Shown here in pieces: positions 1 to 8,260 of a stretch of DNA of 64,000 nt. The notes under the pieces were generated by a model. It was given only the letters and a program-made list of their open reading frames with translations. It was not told the origin of the DNA and searched no databases. Source of the stretch: Acerihabitans sp015654925 (GTDB taxonomy: Bacteria > Pseudomonadota > Gammaproteobacteria > Enterobacterales > Enterobacteriaceae); assembly GCF_047324175.1 (NCBI RefSeq), contig NZ_CP178732.1, positions 3,162,001-3,226,000 of the forward strand, in the 5' to 3' direction. Position 1 is the first letter of the stretch, and every line of letters begins with the position of its first letter. Both the position numbers and the translations under genes were made by a program.

Positions 1-1206
1 TCCCTGGTCCTGCAAAGCGGCGTGCCACCGGCCGGTCAGCTCTTCGCTCAGCCCGTGGCGCGCGCTCCGGTAGTCGTCGACGGCATGCGCGCTGGTCCTG
101 AACGTGGTCGTCAGGGCGCCCGGGCTGGATCGGATTTGCATGGGCAACGGGGTAGTGTCGGCGATGTCCTGCAGGCCGTCGCGCAGGGCGCCGCTCATCC
201 GGTGGATATGGTGCAACTGCTCGCCGTTATTGGCCGTCAGGATGTCAAGATTGGCCAACGCCCCGGCCAGGAACGGCGGAAACGAGTTGTAGGTGCCGGT
301 ATGGATGGTTTTGGTGCTGGCCAGCAGGCCCATGAAACGCTGCTTGCCTGAAATGGCCGCCAGGCAAACCGGCCCGCCCAGCGCTTTGGCAAACGTGGAG
401 ATATCGGGAGTGACGCCGTAATACGCCTGCGCGCCCCCGGTTGCCGTTCTGAACCCGGTCTGGATTTCGTCGAAAATCAGCACTATGTTATAGCGGTCGC
501 ACAGCGCCCGTAAGGTGGCTAAATAATTGGCCGCGGGCGTTATATTGCTCCAAAAACTGTTAAACATGATGGGTTCGGTGACAATCGCGGCGATATTATG
601 GGCCTGCCTGGCGAGCGTCTGCTCAAGGGCGTCGGGGTCGTTCCAGCATAAGGAAATAATATTATCGGCATCGCTGTCCGGCTGGCCCAATGACATGGCC
701 GTCACGCCGCCCGCGCCATCCGTCAGGATGTCGGGAGCGGTGAATCCCCAGGCGATATTGTCGAACCAGCCGTGATAATGCCCTTCGAACCGGATGATTT
801 TTTCCCGCCCGGTAGCCGATCGGGCCAGACGCAGCGCAACGTGCACCGCTTCCGACCCCGAGTTGCAAAACCGGGTCATTTCCGCGCCGGGAACCAGCCC
901 CTTGATTTTTTCCGCCAGCAAGATCTCCAGCTCCGTTTGCCCGGCAAAAAATTGCCCCTGCTGATATTGCTGCGTGATGGCGTCGATAATCTGTTTATTG
1001 GAATGACCGGTTATCAACGGGCCCCGGCCAAGCACAAAATCGATATACTGGTATTTGTCGACGTCCCAGACGTAAGCCCCGTCTCCCCGGGCATAAAACA
1101 TGGGGTGCGGTTTCCAGTTGGCCCGGTTATTACTTGATACCCCGCCGGGAACGATTTTGGATAATTTTTTATACAGATAAAGAGAAGTGTCATAATTATT
1201 AGCCAT
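1..1206 (-). CDS. Class III aminotransferase, glutamate-1-semialdehyde aminomutase-like (3' end outside window)
   Basis: The frame opens at an ATG at 1206 and stays open to base 1, giving at least 402 residues, so the gene is cut by the window edge. The N-terminus has the KIVPGG segment typical of glutamate-1-semialdehyde aminomutase-like enzymes. NSGSEAV is the PLP-phosphate region, FDEIQTGFR contains the ring-stacking aspartate, and Lys274 in FAKALGG is the Schiff-base lysine. These enzymes move amino groups on semialdehydes, amino sugars or amino acids. True HemL is a housekeeping enzyme; this copy follows a sialidase-fold gene by 23 bp in the same direction, so it more likely serves a specialised pathway. 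Substrate unknown. Confidence 0.85.
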   Translation of the reverse strand, partial: MANNYDTSLYLYKKLSKIVPGGVSSNNRANWKPHPMFYARGDGAYVWDVDKYQYIDFVLGRGPLITGHSNKQIIDAITQQYQQGQFFAGQTELEILLAEKIKGLVPGAEMTRFCNSGSEAVHVALRLARSATGREKIIRFEGHYHGWFDNIAWGFTAPDILTDGAGGVTAMSLGQPDSDADNIISLCWNDPDALEQTLARQAHNIAAIVTEPIMFNSFWSNITPAANYLATLRALCDRYNIVLIFDEIQTGFRTATGGAQAYYGVTPDISTFAKALGGPVCLAAISGKQRFMGLLASTKTIHTGTYNSFPPFLAGALANLDILTANNGEQLHHIHRMSGALRDGLQDIADTTPLPMQIRSSPGALTTTFRTSAHAVDDYRSARHGLSEELTGRWHAALQDQG

Positions 1207-1229
1207 TAAATACCCCCATTGAATCGGTG

Positions 1230-2495
1230 TTAAACAATCAGCTTGCGAAATTGCTTTACCTTATGAAAGGTAATTAAATTGGTATATTGGCCGTTGAGCG
1301 CTTGGTCATCTCCGGAACGGGCCACCAGCAAAATGTCTTCGCCGGAGAAAATAAAAGAAGGATAGTTTCTGGCATGGCATTCGGTTTCGCCTTTGGTTAT
1401 GATGGTCGCCAATAGCCAATCCACGGCATTTGCCGAATAAAACAGGCCTAACATATTGCGCTGATTTGACGGCAGATTGTATCTGCCCGCGGGAATTGAG
1501 CTTAACGTGCACATGGAATCCATGATGATTGAGCTTGCCATCCAATAAAGCCTGGTTATGGCATCATACACAATATAAAATTTCAAACCGCCGCCGGGAA
1601 ACGGAATTAACGAGAGCTCTTTTCCCGAAGGGGCCTTGACCCCGTCTAAAATAATACGCCCGTTCGCCAGTTCCCTGGCTTGCAGAATTGCCGCATATCC
1701 CCCGCCGTTGCTATTTACCCTTAAAATAATATGCAGCGTGGCGTTCGCGGGATCGTGCCAGATATGCCGGGGGTCCGCTACGCGGACAATATTCCCCTCA
1801 AGCCATCCCGGCGGCGAGGCGCTGATGCCCGGAGCCAGGTGGCGCGGGCCGTTGCGATCGGATGGGTAAAAAGGAATGCCGAAATGCTCGCCAAACGCCG
1901 ACAGGGCGCCGCCAAACCGTTCGTTAAACGAGAACCCCTCGGAAAAGGTCCAGGCCCCCCGTTCCAGCAGATTGCCCCGCAGGTTGCCGCGCAGCAGTAC
2001 CGGCGTCAGGCCCGCCACGTTCCATCCCTTGATGCTCAGGTCGGAGCGCAGGTCCATGCAAAGATAGAGATAATCGTCGTCCTGGATGATATTGGTGGCC
2101 GAACCGTGCCACAGCTCCCCGCGGGTCAGGGCCACTGGCGCGGTCCAGGTGCTGCCGTCATCATCCGATTTGATGATGTACAGATCCCCCGCGTTACCGA
2201 TAATATACAGCGCCCCGCGGCTTTCAAACGGCCGTGCGTGCCAGAAAGGGAAAGCGCAGCGTTCCTCCCAGGTTGCGCCCGCATCGTCGGAAAACACGAT
2301 TTTACCAAGACCCTTCCTGGTGGTTAGCCGGTCTTGGCCCGGGGAATCCAGGCCGGGACCGCCTATATCCAGCGTGACGATCAATCGCCCCGTGGAGCTT
2401 TGCAAGATCGCCGGCGTGTAGCACCACAGCCCACATGGATTGCTGGATCGGTAAATAATATGGCCATTACCCGTTTCGTTTTCCATTGTTTTCAT
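1230..2495 (-). CDS. Sialidase-fold (BNR/Asp-box) protein
   Basis: The product is 421 residues from the ATG at 2495, chosen because an AAGGAG ribosome-binding site sits 8 bases upstream; an in-frame start at 2519 lacks one. Two Asp-box motifs, SDDAGATW (about residues 69-76) and SDDDGSTW (about 110-117), mark a six-bladed beta-propeller of the sialidase/BNR superfamily. There is no signal peptide, so the protein should be cytoplasmic, unlike most secreted sialidases. It precedes the aminotransferase by 23 bp, so the two are probably co-transcribed. It could hydrolyse or isomerise a glycoside or uronate-type sugar; I cannot name the substrate. The fold assignment is firm and the enzymatic activity is not. 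Confidence 0.7.
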   Translation of the reverse strand: MKTMENETGNGHIIYRSSNPCGLWCYTPAILQSSTGRLIVTLDIGGPGLDSPGQDRLTTRKGLGKIVFSDDAGATWEERCAFPFWHARPFESRGALYIIGNAGDLYIIKSDDDGSTWTAPVALTRGELWHGSATNIIQDDDYLYLCMDLRSDLSIKGWNVAGLTPVLLRGNLRGNLLERGAWTFSEGFSFNERFGGALSAFGEHFGIPFYPSDRNGPRHLAPGISASPPGWLEGNIVRVADPRHIWHDPANATLHIILRVNSNGGGYAAILQARELANGRIILDGVKAPSGKELSLIPFPGGGLKFYIVYDAITRLYWMASSIIMDSMCTLSSIPAGRYNLPSNQRNMLGLFYSANAVDWLLATIITKGETECHARNYPSFIFSGEDILLVARSGDDQALNGQYTNLITFHKVKQFRKLIV

Positions 2496-2885
2496 GCGAC
2501 GCTCCTTATCCGTTGCCACGTTTTATCGCCAGCGCTGCTGCCCGCGATAAAACCCGCCGTTTGGAACATGCCCGCCTCAAAAAGGACCTTATAAATCCTG
2601 TTGAAAAAATTATGTCACTTAATATTATTATCTGTAATTTATAAATAATTCCCTATGCCAAACATATTATTTTAAAGCAGTGACAAATGCGGATGTTTAT
2701 TTTCCTGATAAGTTATTTTATTTTTAACTATTTTATTTTAATCTTTATCTTAAATTATATATTAAATATTATATCAATACCCAGGCAGCTTTGTTCGGGA
2801 ATAGTGCATTAATGATACTAACTCCCTATACTGTGATGCATTATTCAGTTATCAGTCAAGAGCAAAGCATATTTAATAGTAAATA
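2496..2885. other. AT-rich intergenic region
   Basis: About 390 bases without a gene. It is markedly more AT-rich than the flanking genes, especially 2620-2780, and must hold the promoter of the leftward sialidase/aminotransferase pair. Several TATAAT-like hexamers occur, so I do not commit to one. The only discrete structure seen is the inverted repeat at 2521-2552. Confidence 0.6.
2521..2552 (-). repeat. Inverted repeat in the leader of the sialidase-like gene
   Basis: TTTTATCGC (2521-2529) and its exact reverse complement GCGATAAAA (2544-2552) are separated by 14 bases and end 26 bases upstream of the start codon at 2495. It could be a leader RNA hairpin or an operator. No regulator is encoded next to it. 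Confidence 0.5.
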
Positions 2886-3245
2886 TTAGCTCAACGGATA
2901 TTGATAACTTAGCGGGGGCTGGACTATTTCCTGAATAATATGCGCGCCGACCCGCCCGGCTAAAAATCGCTCGCGATAAAGATAATAAGCGGCATCGCAG
3001 ACTTTTGCGGTGAAATAGGCATTGTAGCCGGCGCCGACGGCCGCGCCTGCCAAAGGTAAGACCTGGGCCGGCTTGACTTTGGTGATACGCACCCCCGGCG
3101 CGTTGCCGATGTGCTGGAGACATTTCATAAAGGCCTGCTTTTCCAGTTGCTCCCGGGCCTGTTTTTCGCCGCTCCACCCGGCGCGTGGGGTTTTCCAACG
3201 TTGAATCTCATCGATCGCGAGCTGTTCATAACGGCTTGGTAGCAT
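2886..3245 (-). pseudogene. EcsC-family protein with large internal deletion
   Basis: The 119-residue product starts at ATG 3245 behind AAGAGG. Its first 25 or so residues (YEQLAIDEIQRWK) match the start of EcsC-family proteins. The rest (LPLAGAAVGAGYNAYFTAKV, then AYYLYRERFLAGRVG) matches the C-terminal part of the same family. Family members are usually 230-290 residues, so the middle 110-150 residues are missing although the frame is still open. This looks like an in-frame internal deletion. The family is of poorly known, membrane-associated function. It stands alone between two AT-rich or empty gaps. A genuine short variant cannot be excluded. Confidence 0.5.
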
Positions 3246-3519
3246 ACTGCCGGCCTCTTATATCTCAGGAGTTAAAAGATTGTCTGCGGTGGGCGACACG
3301 CCAGCGGGACGCCGCCGCCCGGGATCAGGATTTCCCGCGGGGAGGTGCAGAATGCGTGCCGGGCGGCGCCCAGGCAAGCAGCGGCTGCCGTTTTTAAAAC
3401 GGTGATTCCAAAATGCGAAAAAGGCTGGCGGCCATCCGGCGATAGGGGTCATTTGACCGCGTGGAATGTGTTAATCTTCTGCAGGCACGATTGCTAACAG
3501 ATTTTTCCAGACGGTAAAC

Positions 3520-4557
3520 ATGGTTAAAAAATCCAATAAAGGCACGGCACAGTCAGCGGCGGCCAGTCCTACCCTGATAGATGTCGCACGCATAGCCGGC
3601 GTATCGCCGATCACCGTATCGCGGGCGCTGAACCGGCCTGAACTGGTCTCAGTCGCCGCTCAGGACAAAGTTTTCGCCGCGGTGCGCGCCACCGGTTATG
3701 TGCCCAACATGCTGGCCGGCGGCCTGGCCACCAATAAAAGCCGGCTGATCGCGATCTTTGTGCCGACCATCGCCAACTCGATTTTCGCCGAGACCGTGCA
3801 GGCGCTGATGGACAGCCTTACCGGCGAAGGCTACCAGGCGCTGTTGGGCCTGACCGGATACTCCAACCAGCGGGAAGAGCAACTGCTGGACGCCATTCTG
3901 GGCCGCCGCCCCGACGGCATCGTCCTGGCGGGAACGCTGCATACCGATGCCAGCCGGGAGCGGCTGTGCAAATCAGGAATACCGGTGGTGGAGATCTGGG
4001 ATTTAAGCGATACGCCCATCGATATGCAAATCGGCTTTTCCCATGAGCGGGTCGGCATCGAGGTGGCCGGACATTTATTTGATAAAGGCTACCGGAATTT
4101 TTCGGTGCTCTCCCTTGACGACCCCCGCGGTTTGCGGCGCAGCCGCAGCGTGGTGGATGAGCTGGCCAGGCGCGGCGTGCCCGGCGTGCCGATTGAAATT
4201 GCGCCCGCGCCCGCCACCCTGCTGTCCGGACGCGAGGGGCTGCGCCGTATTCTGGCGCAGCGCCCTCATGCCGACGTGGTGATTTGCAGCTCCGACACCA
4301 TCGCCGAAGGAGTGCTGGCCGAGGCGGCCAGCCGCGGCATTACCGTGCCCGGCCAGCTGTCGGTCATGGGCTTTGGCGATCTTTCCAGCGCCGCCCAGGT
4401 TTTCCCCGCCCTGTCCACGGTGCGTATCGACGGCACCCGCATCGGCCAGCGGGTGGCGCAGGCCCTGCTGGCCCGCTTCAGCGGCCAGGGGCGGGAACAC
4501 GACCCGCTCTGGATCGATACCGGCTTTAGCATCGTCGACCGCGATTCCACACGTTAA
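3520..4557 (+). CDS. LacI/GntR-type transcriptional repressor of the aldarate module
   Basis: The product has 345 residues. The N-terminal LacI helix-turn-helix with hinge helix is clear (TLIDVARIAGVSPITVSRAL, then a hinge ending NMLAGGLATNKS). It is followed by a periplasmic-binding-protein-like effector domain with the conserved C-terminal VMGFGDLSSA segment. It is transcribed toward the MFS/dehydratase pair, and two identical 16-bp palindromes lie between it and the transporter. The natural reading is local repression of the downstream genes, relieved by an aldarate or its dehydration product. The operator-regulator pairing is inference from position. Confidence 0.88.
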   Translation: MVKKSNKGTAQSAAASPTLIDVARIAGVSPITVSRALNRPELVSVAAQDKVFAAVRATGYVPNMLAGGLATNKSRLIAIFVPTIANSIFAETVQALMDSLTGEGYQALLGLTGYSNQREEQLLDAILGRRPDGIVLAGTLHTDASRERLCKSGIPVVEIWDLSDTPIDMQIGFSHERVGIEVAGHLFDKGYRNFSVLSLDDPRGLRRSRSVVDELARRGVPGVPIEIAPAPATLLSGREGLRRILAQRPHADVVICSSDTIAEGVLAEAASRGITVPGQLSVMGFGDLSSAAQVFPALSTVRIDGTRIGQRVAQALLARFSGQGREHDPLWIDTGFSIVDRDSTR

Positions 4558-4595
4558 ATATGAAATAGCTCACAAATGTAGGGTTATTTTATTGA

Positions 4596-4611
4596 ATGAT
4601 TGCGCAATCAT
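4596..4611. promoter_or_regulatory. Operator palindrome 1 (LacI-type)
   Basis: ATGATTGCGCAATCAT is a perfect 16-bp palindrome, repeated exactly at 4662-4677. The central CG flanked by symmetric arms is typical of LacI-family operators. It lies 39 bp after the LacI gene and 150 bp before the transporter start. Confidence 0.8.
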
Positions 4612-4634
4612 ACTAGCATGTCTCAGGCTTGCTC

Positions 4635-4662
4635 TTGGACATGGCGTTCTTTGCCTTAGAAA
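4635..4662 (+). promoter_or_regulatory. Candidate promoter of the MFS-dehydratase operon
   Basis: TTGGAC at 4635-4640 is followed after 16 bp by TAGAAA at 4657-4662. The -10 would abut operator 2, so repressor binding would block it. The match to consensus is moderate. Confidence 0.35.
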
Positions 4663-4677
4663 TGATTGCGCAATCAT
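4662..4677. promoter_or_regulatory. Operator palindrome 2 (LacI-type)
   Basis: This is a second exact copy of ATGATTGCGCAATCAT. Its centre is 66 bp from the first copy, a spacing compatible with looping by a tetrameric or paired-dimer LacI-family repressor. Confidence 0.8.
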
Positions 4678-4760
4678 ATCACGTAATCCGACAGGGCTTG
4701 CGCCATGAACCCGCTTCCTTAAAAACAACATCTCGATCGCCCTACAAAAAAGGAAATAAT

Positions 4761-6110
4761 GTGAATACCACCAAGGCCATGGCGAAGACCAATATTCGCT
4801 ACCTGATACTGGCGATGATATTTCTCGTCACCATCTTCAACTATGTCGACCGCGCCACGTTGTCCATCGCGGCGCCGATTTTGCGCAAAGATCTGGGTTT
4901 TGATGCCGTGTCGATGGGCGTCGCCTTTTCCGCCTTCGGCTGGGCTTATACCGCCATGCAAATTCCAGGCGGCATCATTCTTGACCGTTTCGGGTCGCGG
5001 ATCGTGCTGGGTATCAGCCTGATCGCGTGGTCGGTACTCACCTTCCTGCAGGGATTCGTCGATCTGTTCAGCTCCGCCCTGCTGGCGCTGTTCGTGCTGC
5101 GCTTTTTAATGGGCGTGGCGGAATCCCCGGCGTTTCCGGCCAATAACCGTCTGACGGTAATGTGGTTTCCGCGCCACGAGCGCGGCATGGCCACCGCCAT
5201 CTTCCAATCCGCGCAGTATGCCGCCCTGGCCATTTTTACCCCGATCATGGTATGGCTGCTCAGCAACTGGGGCTGGCAGCATGTCTTCTTCTTCACCGGC
5301 GGCGCCGGCATCTTAATCGGCGGGTTGTGGTTTTTCGTGGTGCAGGAGCCGCGCCGTCACAAGCGGGTTAACCAAGCCGAACTGGAATATATCGAAGCCG
5401 GCGGCGGTTTGACGTCTTTCGGCGATACGCCCACGCCGTTTAGCTGGCGGCAAATCAAGGCCATCGGCGCCAACCGCATGATGCTGGGTATCTATCTGGG
5501 ACAATTTTGCCTGACGTCCATCACCTGGTTTTTCCTGACCTGGTTCCCCACTTATCTGATCGAAGCCAAAGGCATGACCATTCTCAAGGTGGGCCTGGTG
5601 GCGGCGGTGCCTGCGGTAGCCGGCTGCCTGGGAGGCATGGTGGGCGGCGCCTGGTCCGACTGGATGCTGCGCCGGGGCTACAGCCTGACCGCTGCGCGCA
5701 AAACCCCCATAATCTGCGGACTGCTGTTATCCAGCAGCATTGTTACCGCCAATTACGTTCAGTCCGTTACGGTGATCATCGCGGTGATGTCGCTGGCCTT
5801 TTTCGCCAAAGGCGTGGGCAATCTCGGCTGGTGCATCGTGGGCGACGTTTCGCCCAAGCATGCCATCGGCATCAGCGGCGGCATGTTCAATTTATGCGGC
5901 AATCTTGCCAGCATCGTCACCCCGCTCGCCATTGGCCTGATGATCAATAAATTCGGCTCTTTCGACTGGGCGCTGATTTATGTCGCCGCCATGGGCCTGC
6001 TCGGCGCCATCGCCTATTTATTTATCGTCGGCCGGCTGGAGCGGCTGGAATCCGACGCGCCACAACCGCCAGCGGTCAGCGCCCGCCCGGCCATAACCCA
6101 GCCGAAATAA
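4761..6110 (+). CDS. MFS aldarate (glucarate/galactarate-type) transporter, ACS family
   Basis: I place the start at GTG 4761 behind AAGGAAAT, giving 449 residues. A longer in-frame start at 4629 would add 44 non-family residues and run through operator 2. The protein has about 12 hydrophobic segments. It carries the anion:cation symporter hallmarks of the GudP/GarP group: FNYVDRATLSIAAPIL in TM1, GWAYTAMQIPGG in TM2 and FGSRIV after it. These carriers import D-glucarate, D-galactarate or D-glycerate with protons. The dehydratase gene follows 45 bp later, so the likely cargo is galactarate or L-talarate. Confidence 0.88.
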   Translation: MNTTKAMAKTNIRYLILAMIFLVTIFNYVDRATLSIAAPILRKDLGFDAVSMGVAFSAFGWAYTAMQIPGGIILDRFGSRIVLGISLIAWSVLTFLQGFVDLFSSALLALFVLRFLMGVAESPAFPANNRLTVMWFPRHERGMATAIFQSAQYAALAIFTPIMVWLLSNWGWQHVFFFTGGAGILIGGLWFFVVQEPRRHKRVNQAELEYIEAGGGLTSFGDTPTPFSWRQIKAIGANRMMLGIYLGQFCLTSITWFFLTWFPTYLIEAKGMTILKVGLVAAVPAVAGCLGGMVGGAWSDWMLRRGYSLTAARKTPIICGLLLSSSIVTANYVQSVTVIIAVMSLAFFAKGVGNLGWCIVGDVSPKHAIGISGGMFNLCGNLASIVTPLAIGLMINKFGSFDWALIYVAAMGLLGAIAYLFIVGRLERLESDAPQPPAVSARPAITQPK

Positions 6111-6155
6111 ACGCGCGCTGTCCACTTTCATTCGTTAGCAGCAGGAGAAGTCATT

Positions 6156-7325
6156 ATGTCTACCCTATCCACCACCACCACCGCAGCCAATAGCGCCGAT
6201 AACGACCGCATCAGCTGGGTACGCGTTTCATCGGTTTTCTTGCCCCTGGCCAATCCCATCAGCGATGCCAAAGTGCTTACCGGCCGGCAAAAGCCCATGA
6301 CCGAAATCGCGATTTTGTTTGCTGAAATCGAAACCCGCGACGGCCACCGCGGGCTGGGGTTCAGCTATTCGAAACGGGCCGGCGGGCCTGGGCAATTCGC
6401 CCACGCCAAAGAGATCGCGCCGGTGCTGATCGGCGAGAACCCCAGCGATATAGCCAAGCTGTGGGACAAACTGTGCTGGGCCGGCGCCTCCGTCGGCCGC
6501 AGCGGGCTGGCCACCCAGGCTATCGGCGCGTTCGACGTGGCGCTCTGGGACCTGAAAGCCAAGCGAGCCGATTTGTCGCTGGCGCGTCTGCTGGGCGCGC
6601 AGCGCGATTCCGTGCGCTGCTATAACACCTCCGGCGGTTTTTTACATACGCCGCTCGATCAGTTGATGAAAAACACCGATATTTCGCGCGAAAAGGGCAT
6701 CGGCGGCATCAAGCTCAAAGTCGGCCAGCCTGATTTTGCGCTGGATCTCCACCGGGTCAGCACCATCCGCAAGCACCTTGGCGATGCGTTCCCGCTGATG
6801 GTGGACGCCAACCAGCAGTGGGATCGACCCACCGCCCAACGCATGTGCCGCCATTTTGAAGCGCTGAACCTGGTGTGGATCGAGGAACCGCTGGATTGTT
6901 ATGATGCCGAAGGCCATGCCGCCCTGGCGCAGCAATTCGATACGCCCATCGCCACCGGCGAAATGCTGACCAGCGTGGCCGAGCATTGGGAGTTTATCAA
7001 AAACCGCTCGGCGGATTATCTGATGCCCGACGCGCCGCGGGTAGGCGGCATTACCCCTTACCTGAAAGTCGCCGCGCTGGCGGAACATGCCGGTTTGATG
7101 ATTGCCCCGCATTTCGCCATGGAGCTGCATGTGCATCTGGCCGCCGCCTATCCCACCGAACCCTGGGTAGAGCATTTTGAATGGCTGGAACCGCTGTTTA
7201 ATGAACGCCTGGCCATCAAGGACGGCCGTATGCTGGTGCCCACCCTGCCGGGATTGGGACTTACGCTGAGCGGCCAGGTGGCCGCCTGGACCGCGCAAAG
7301 CGCCGAATCCGGCCAACGCGCCTGA
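6156..7325 (+). CDS. L-talarate/galactarate dehydratase (enolase superfamily)
   Basis: The 389-residue product closely matches, as I recall it, the characterised Salmonella L-talarate/galactarate dehydratase, offset by nine residues throughout. The active-site set is complete: KLK with Lys186 and Lys188 as base, metal ligands Asp217, Glu243 and Glu269 (DANQQW, IEEP, ATGEM), and His319 in APHF. The enzyme removes water from galactarate or L-talarate to give 5-keto-4-deoxyglucarate in the cytoplasm. AGGAG lies upstream of the ATG. With the preceding transporter it forms a two-gene operon. Downstream aldolase and reductase steps are not encoded here. Confidence 0.92.
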   Translation: MSTLSTTTTAANSADNDRISWVRVSSVFLPLANPISDAKVLTGRQKPMTEIAILFAEIETRDGHRGLGFSYSKRAGGPGQFAHAKEIAPVLIGENPSDIAKLWDKLCWAGASVGRSGLATQAIGAFDVALWDLKAKRADLSLARLLGAQRDSVRCYNTSGGFLHTPLDQLMKNTDISREKGIGGIKLKVGQPDFALDLHRVSTIRKHLGDAFPLMVDANQQWDRPTAQRMCRHFEALNLVWIEEPLDCYDAEGHAALAQQFDTPIATGEMLTSVAEHWEFIKNRSADYLMPDAPRVGGITPYLKVAALAEHAGLMIAPHFAMELHVHLAAAYPTEPWVEHFEWLEPLFNERLAIKDGRMLVPTLPGLGLTLSGQVAAWTAQSAESGQRA

Positions 7326-7332
7326 CCTACCG

Positions 7333-7356
7333 ACGCCCGCCGCCTGGCGCGGGCGT
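7333..7356 (+). terminator. GC-rich hairpin after the dehydratase gene
   Basis: ACGCCCGC (7333-7340) pairs with GCGGGCGT (7349-7356) around an 8-base loop, 7 bp past the stop codon. No U-tract follows, so it may be a transcript-stabilising hairpin or a weak terminator. Confidence 0.5.
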
Positions 7357-7401
7357 ATTCCCCATTCCAGACGCCTCCCCCTGCAAGCGGCCTTCCGTGA
7401 G

Positions 7402-7423
7402 CAGCTTAGCTAAGCTGTTTTTT
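7402..7423 (+). terminator. Palindrome followed by a T-run (rho-independent terminator)
   Basis: CAGCTTAGCTAAGCTG (7402-7417) is a perfect palindrome able to form a 6-bp stem with a 4-base loop, followed by six Ts (7418-7423). It separates the talarate operon from the GntR-led cluster. It could double as an operator. Confidence 0.55.
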
Positions 7424-7426
7424 GAC

Positions 7427-7436
7427 TATACGTATA
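7427..7436. promoter_or_regulatory. Candidate GntR/FCD operator
   Basis: TATACGTATA is a perfect 10-bp palindrome 107 bp upstream of the GntR-family gene, directly after the T-run. FadR/FCD regulators commonly bind short AT-rich palindromes of this kind and autoregulate. Assignment is by position only. Confidence 0.4.
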
Positions 7437-7543
7437 ACAATTTCTTATTTGCCTAACAAATCACCACGACTCTACACTGAAATCCGTTAAGCGCTTCAGT
7501 ACCACGCTGTGAGCTGCTCACCGTCAAAACAAAAGAGGGTCAG

Positions 7544-8260
7544 ATGGCTATATCGACTGAAGCAACGACCGACTTGCCCTTGGGTGATGTGGCTTATCTG
7601 CGCATCCGCCATGACATCCTATGCTGCCGCCTGCTGCCCGGCGCCATGATCACCGAAGCCGAGCTGATGGAAAACTACGCGCTGGGCAAAAGCAGTTGCC
7701 GGGTGGCGCTGGCCCGGCTGTGCCATGAACATCTGGTGGAATCCCGCCCCCGCAAAGGCTACCGCATCGCGCCGATTACCGTGCAGGACGTGGAAGAGAT
7801 TTTTTCCCTGCGCATCCAGTTGGAGCCTTTCGCCGCCCGCCTGGCGGTGGGCAAGGTGGATATCCAGGAGCTGCGCGAACTGGAAGCGGCCTGCCGGGTG
7901 GAGTTGCACGCGCCGCTGCCCGAACAGATCGATGTGTTTATGAATGCCAATAAGCGCTTTCATCTGGCCATTGCCCGCGCATCCGGCAATAACCATCTGA
8001 TCCGCACCCTGTCGAGCCTGATGGACGAAATGTCCCGGCTGGTGGCGCTGGGCTTCAATGTGCAAAAAATCAAACCCGAGATCAAACACGATCACAATGC
8101 CATGATCCAGGCATTTATCGATGGCGATGCCCGGCGGGTGGAGGTTATCGCACGCCGCCATATCGAAACCTTCCAGGTCATGACCATGGAAAAAGTGTAT
8201 GCCACCCTGAGCAAAGGGGGGGCCATATTGCCCATCCTTGAGCGGAGCAAATATCTATGA
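7544..8260 (+). CDS. GntR-family (FadR/FCD subfamily) transcriptional regulator
   Basis: The product has 238 residues, starting at ATG 7544 behind AGAGGG. The N-terminal winged helix (about residues 11-75: LRIRHDILCCRLLPGAMITE, then the KSSCRVALARL recognition region) is followed by an alpha-helical FCD domain from about residue 85. FCD domains bind small carboxylates, often through a metal. It is the first gene of the cluster and overlaps the ABC ATPase gene by 4 bp (ATGA), so it is probably co-transcribed with what it controls. The effector is unknown but likely a carboxylic acid related to the cluster's substrate. Confidence 0.88.
   Translation: MAISTEATTDLPLGDVAYLRIRHDILCCRLLPGAMITEAELMENYALGKSSCRVALARLCHEHLVESRPRKGYRIAPITVQDVEEIFSLRIQLEPFAARLAVGKVDIQELRELEAACRVELHAPLPEQIDVFMNANKRFHLAIARASGNNHLIRTLSSLMDEMSRLVALGFNVQKIKPEIKHDHNAMIQAFIDGDARRVEVIARRHIETFQVMTMEKVYATLSKGGAILPILERSKYL

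Noticed and set aside
527..1137. Plus-strand open frames opposite the aminotransferase
   Set aside because: The minus strand encodes a continuous class III aminotransferase across this stretch with all family motifs, so these are antisense shadows.
3258..3452. 64-codon minus-strand frame before the LacI gene
   Set aside because: No family resemblance, arginine/proline-rich composition typical of GC-rich antisense frames, and no ribosome-binding site.
7402..7417. Second LacI-type operator before the GntR cluster
   Set aside because: The perfect palindrome CAGCTTAGCTAAGCTG is followed directly by six Ts and is better explained as a terminator; it does not match the upstream operators.
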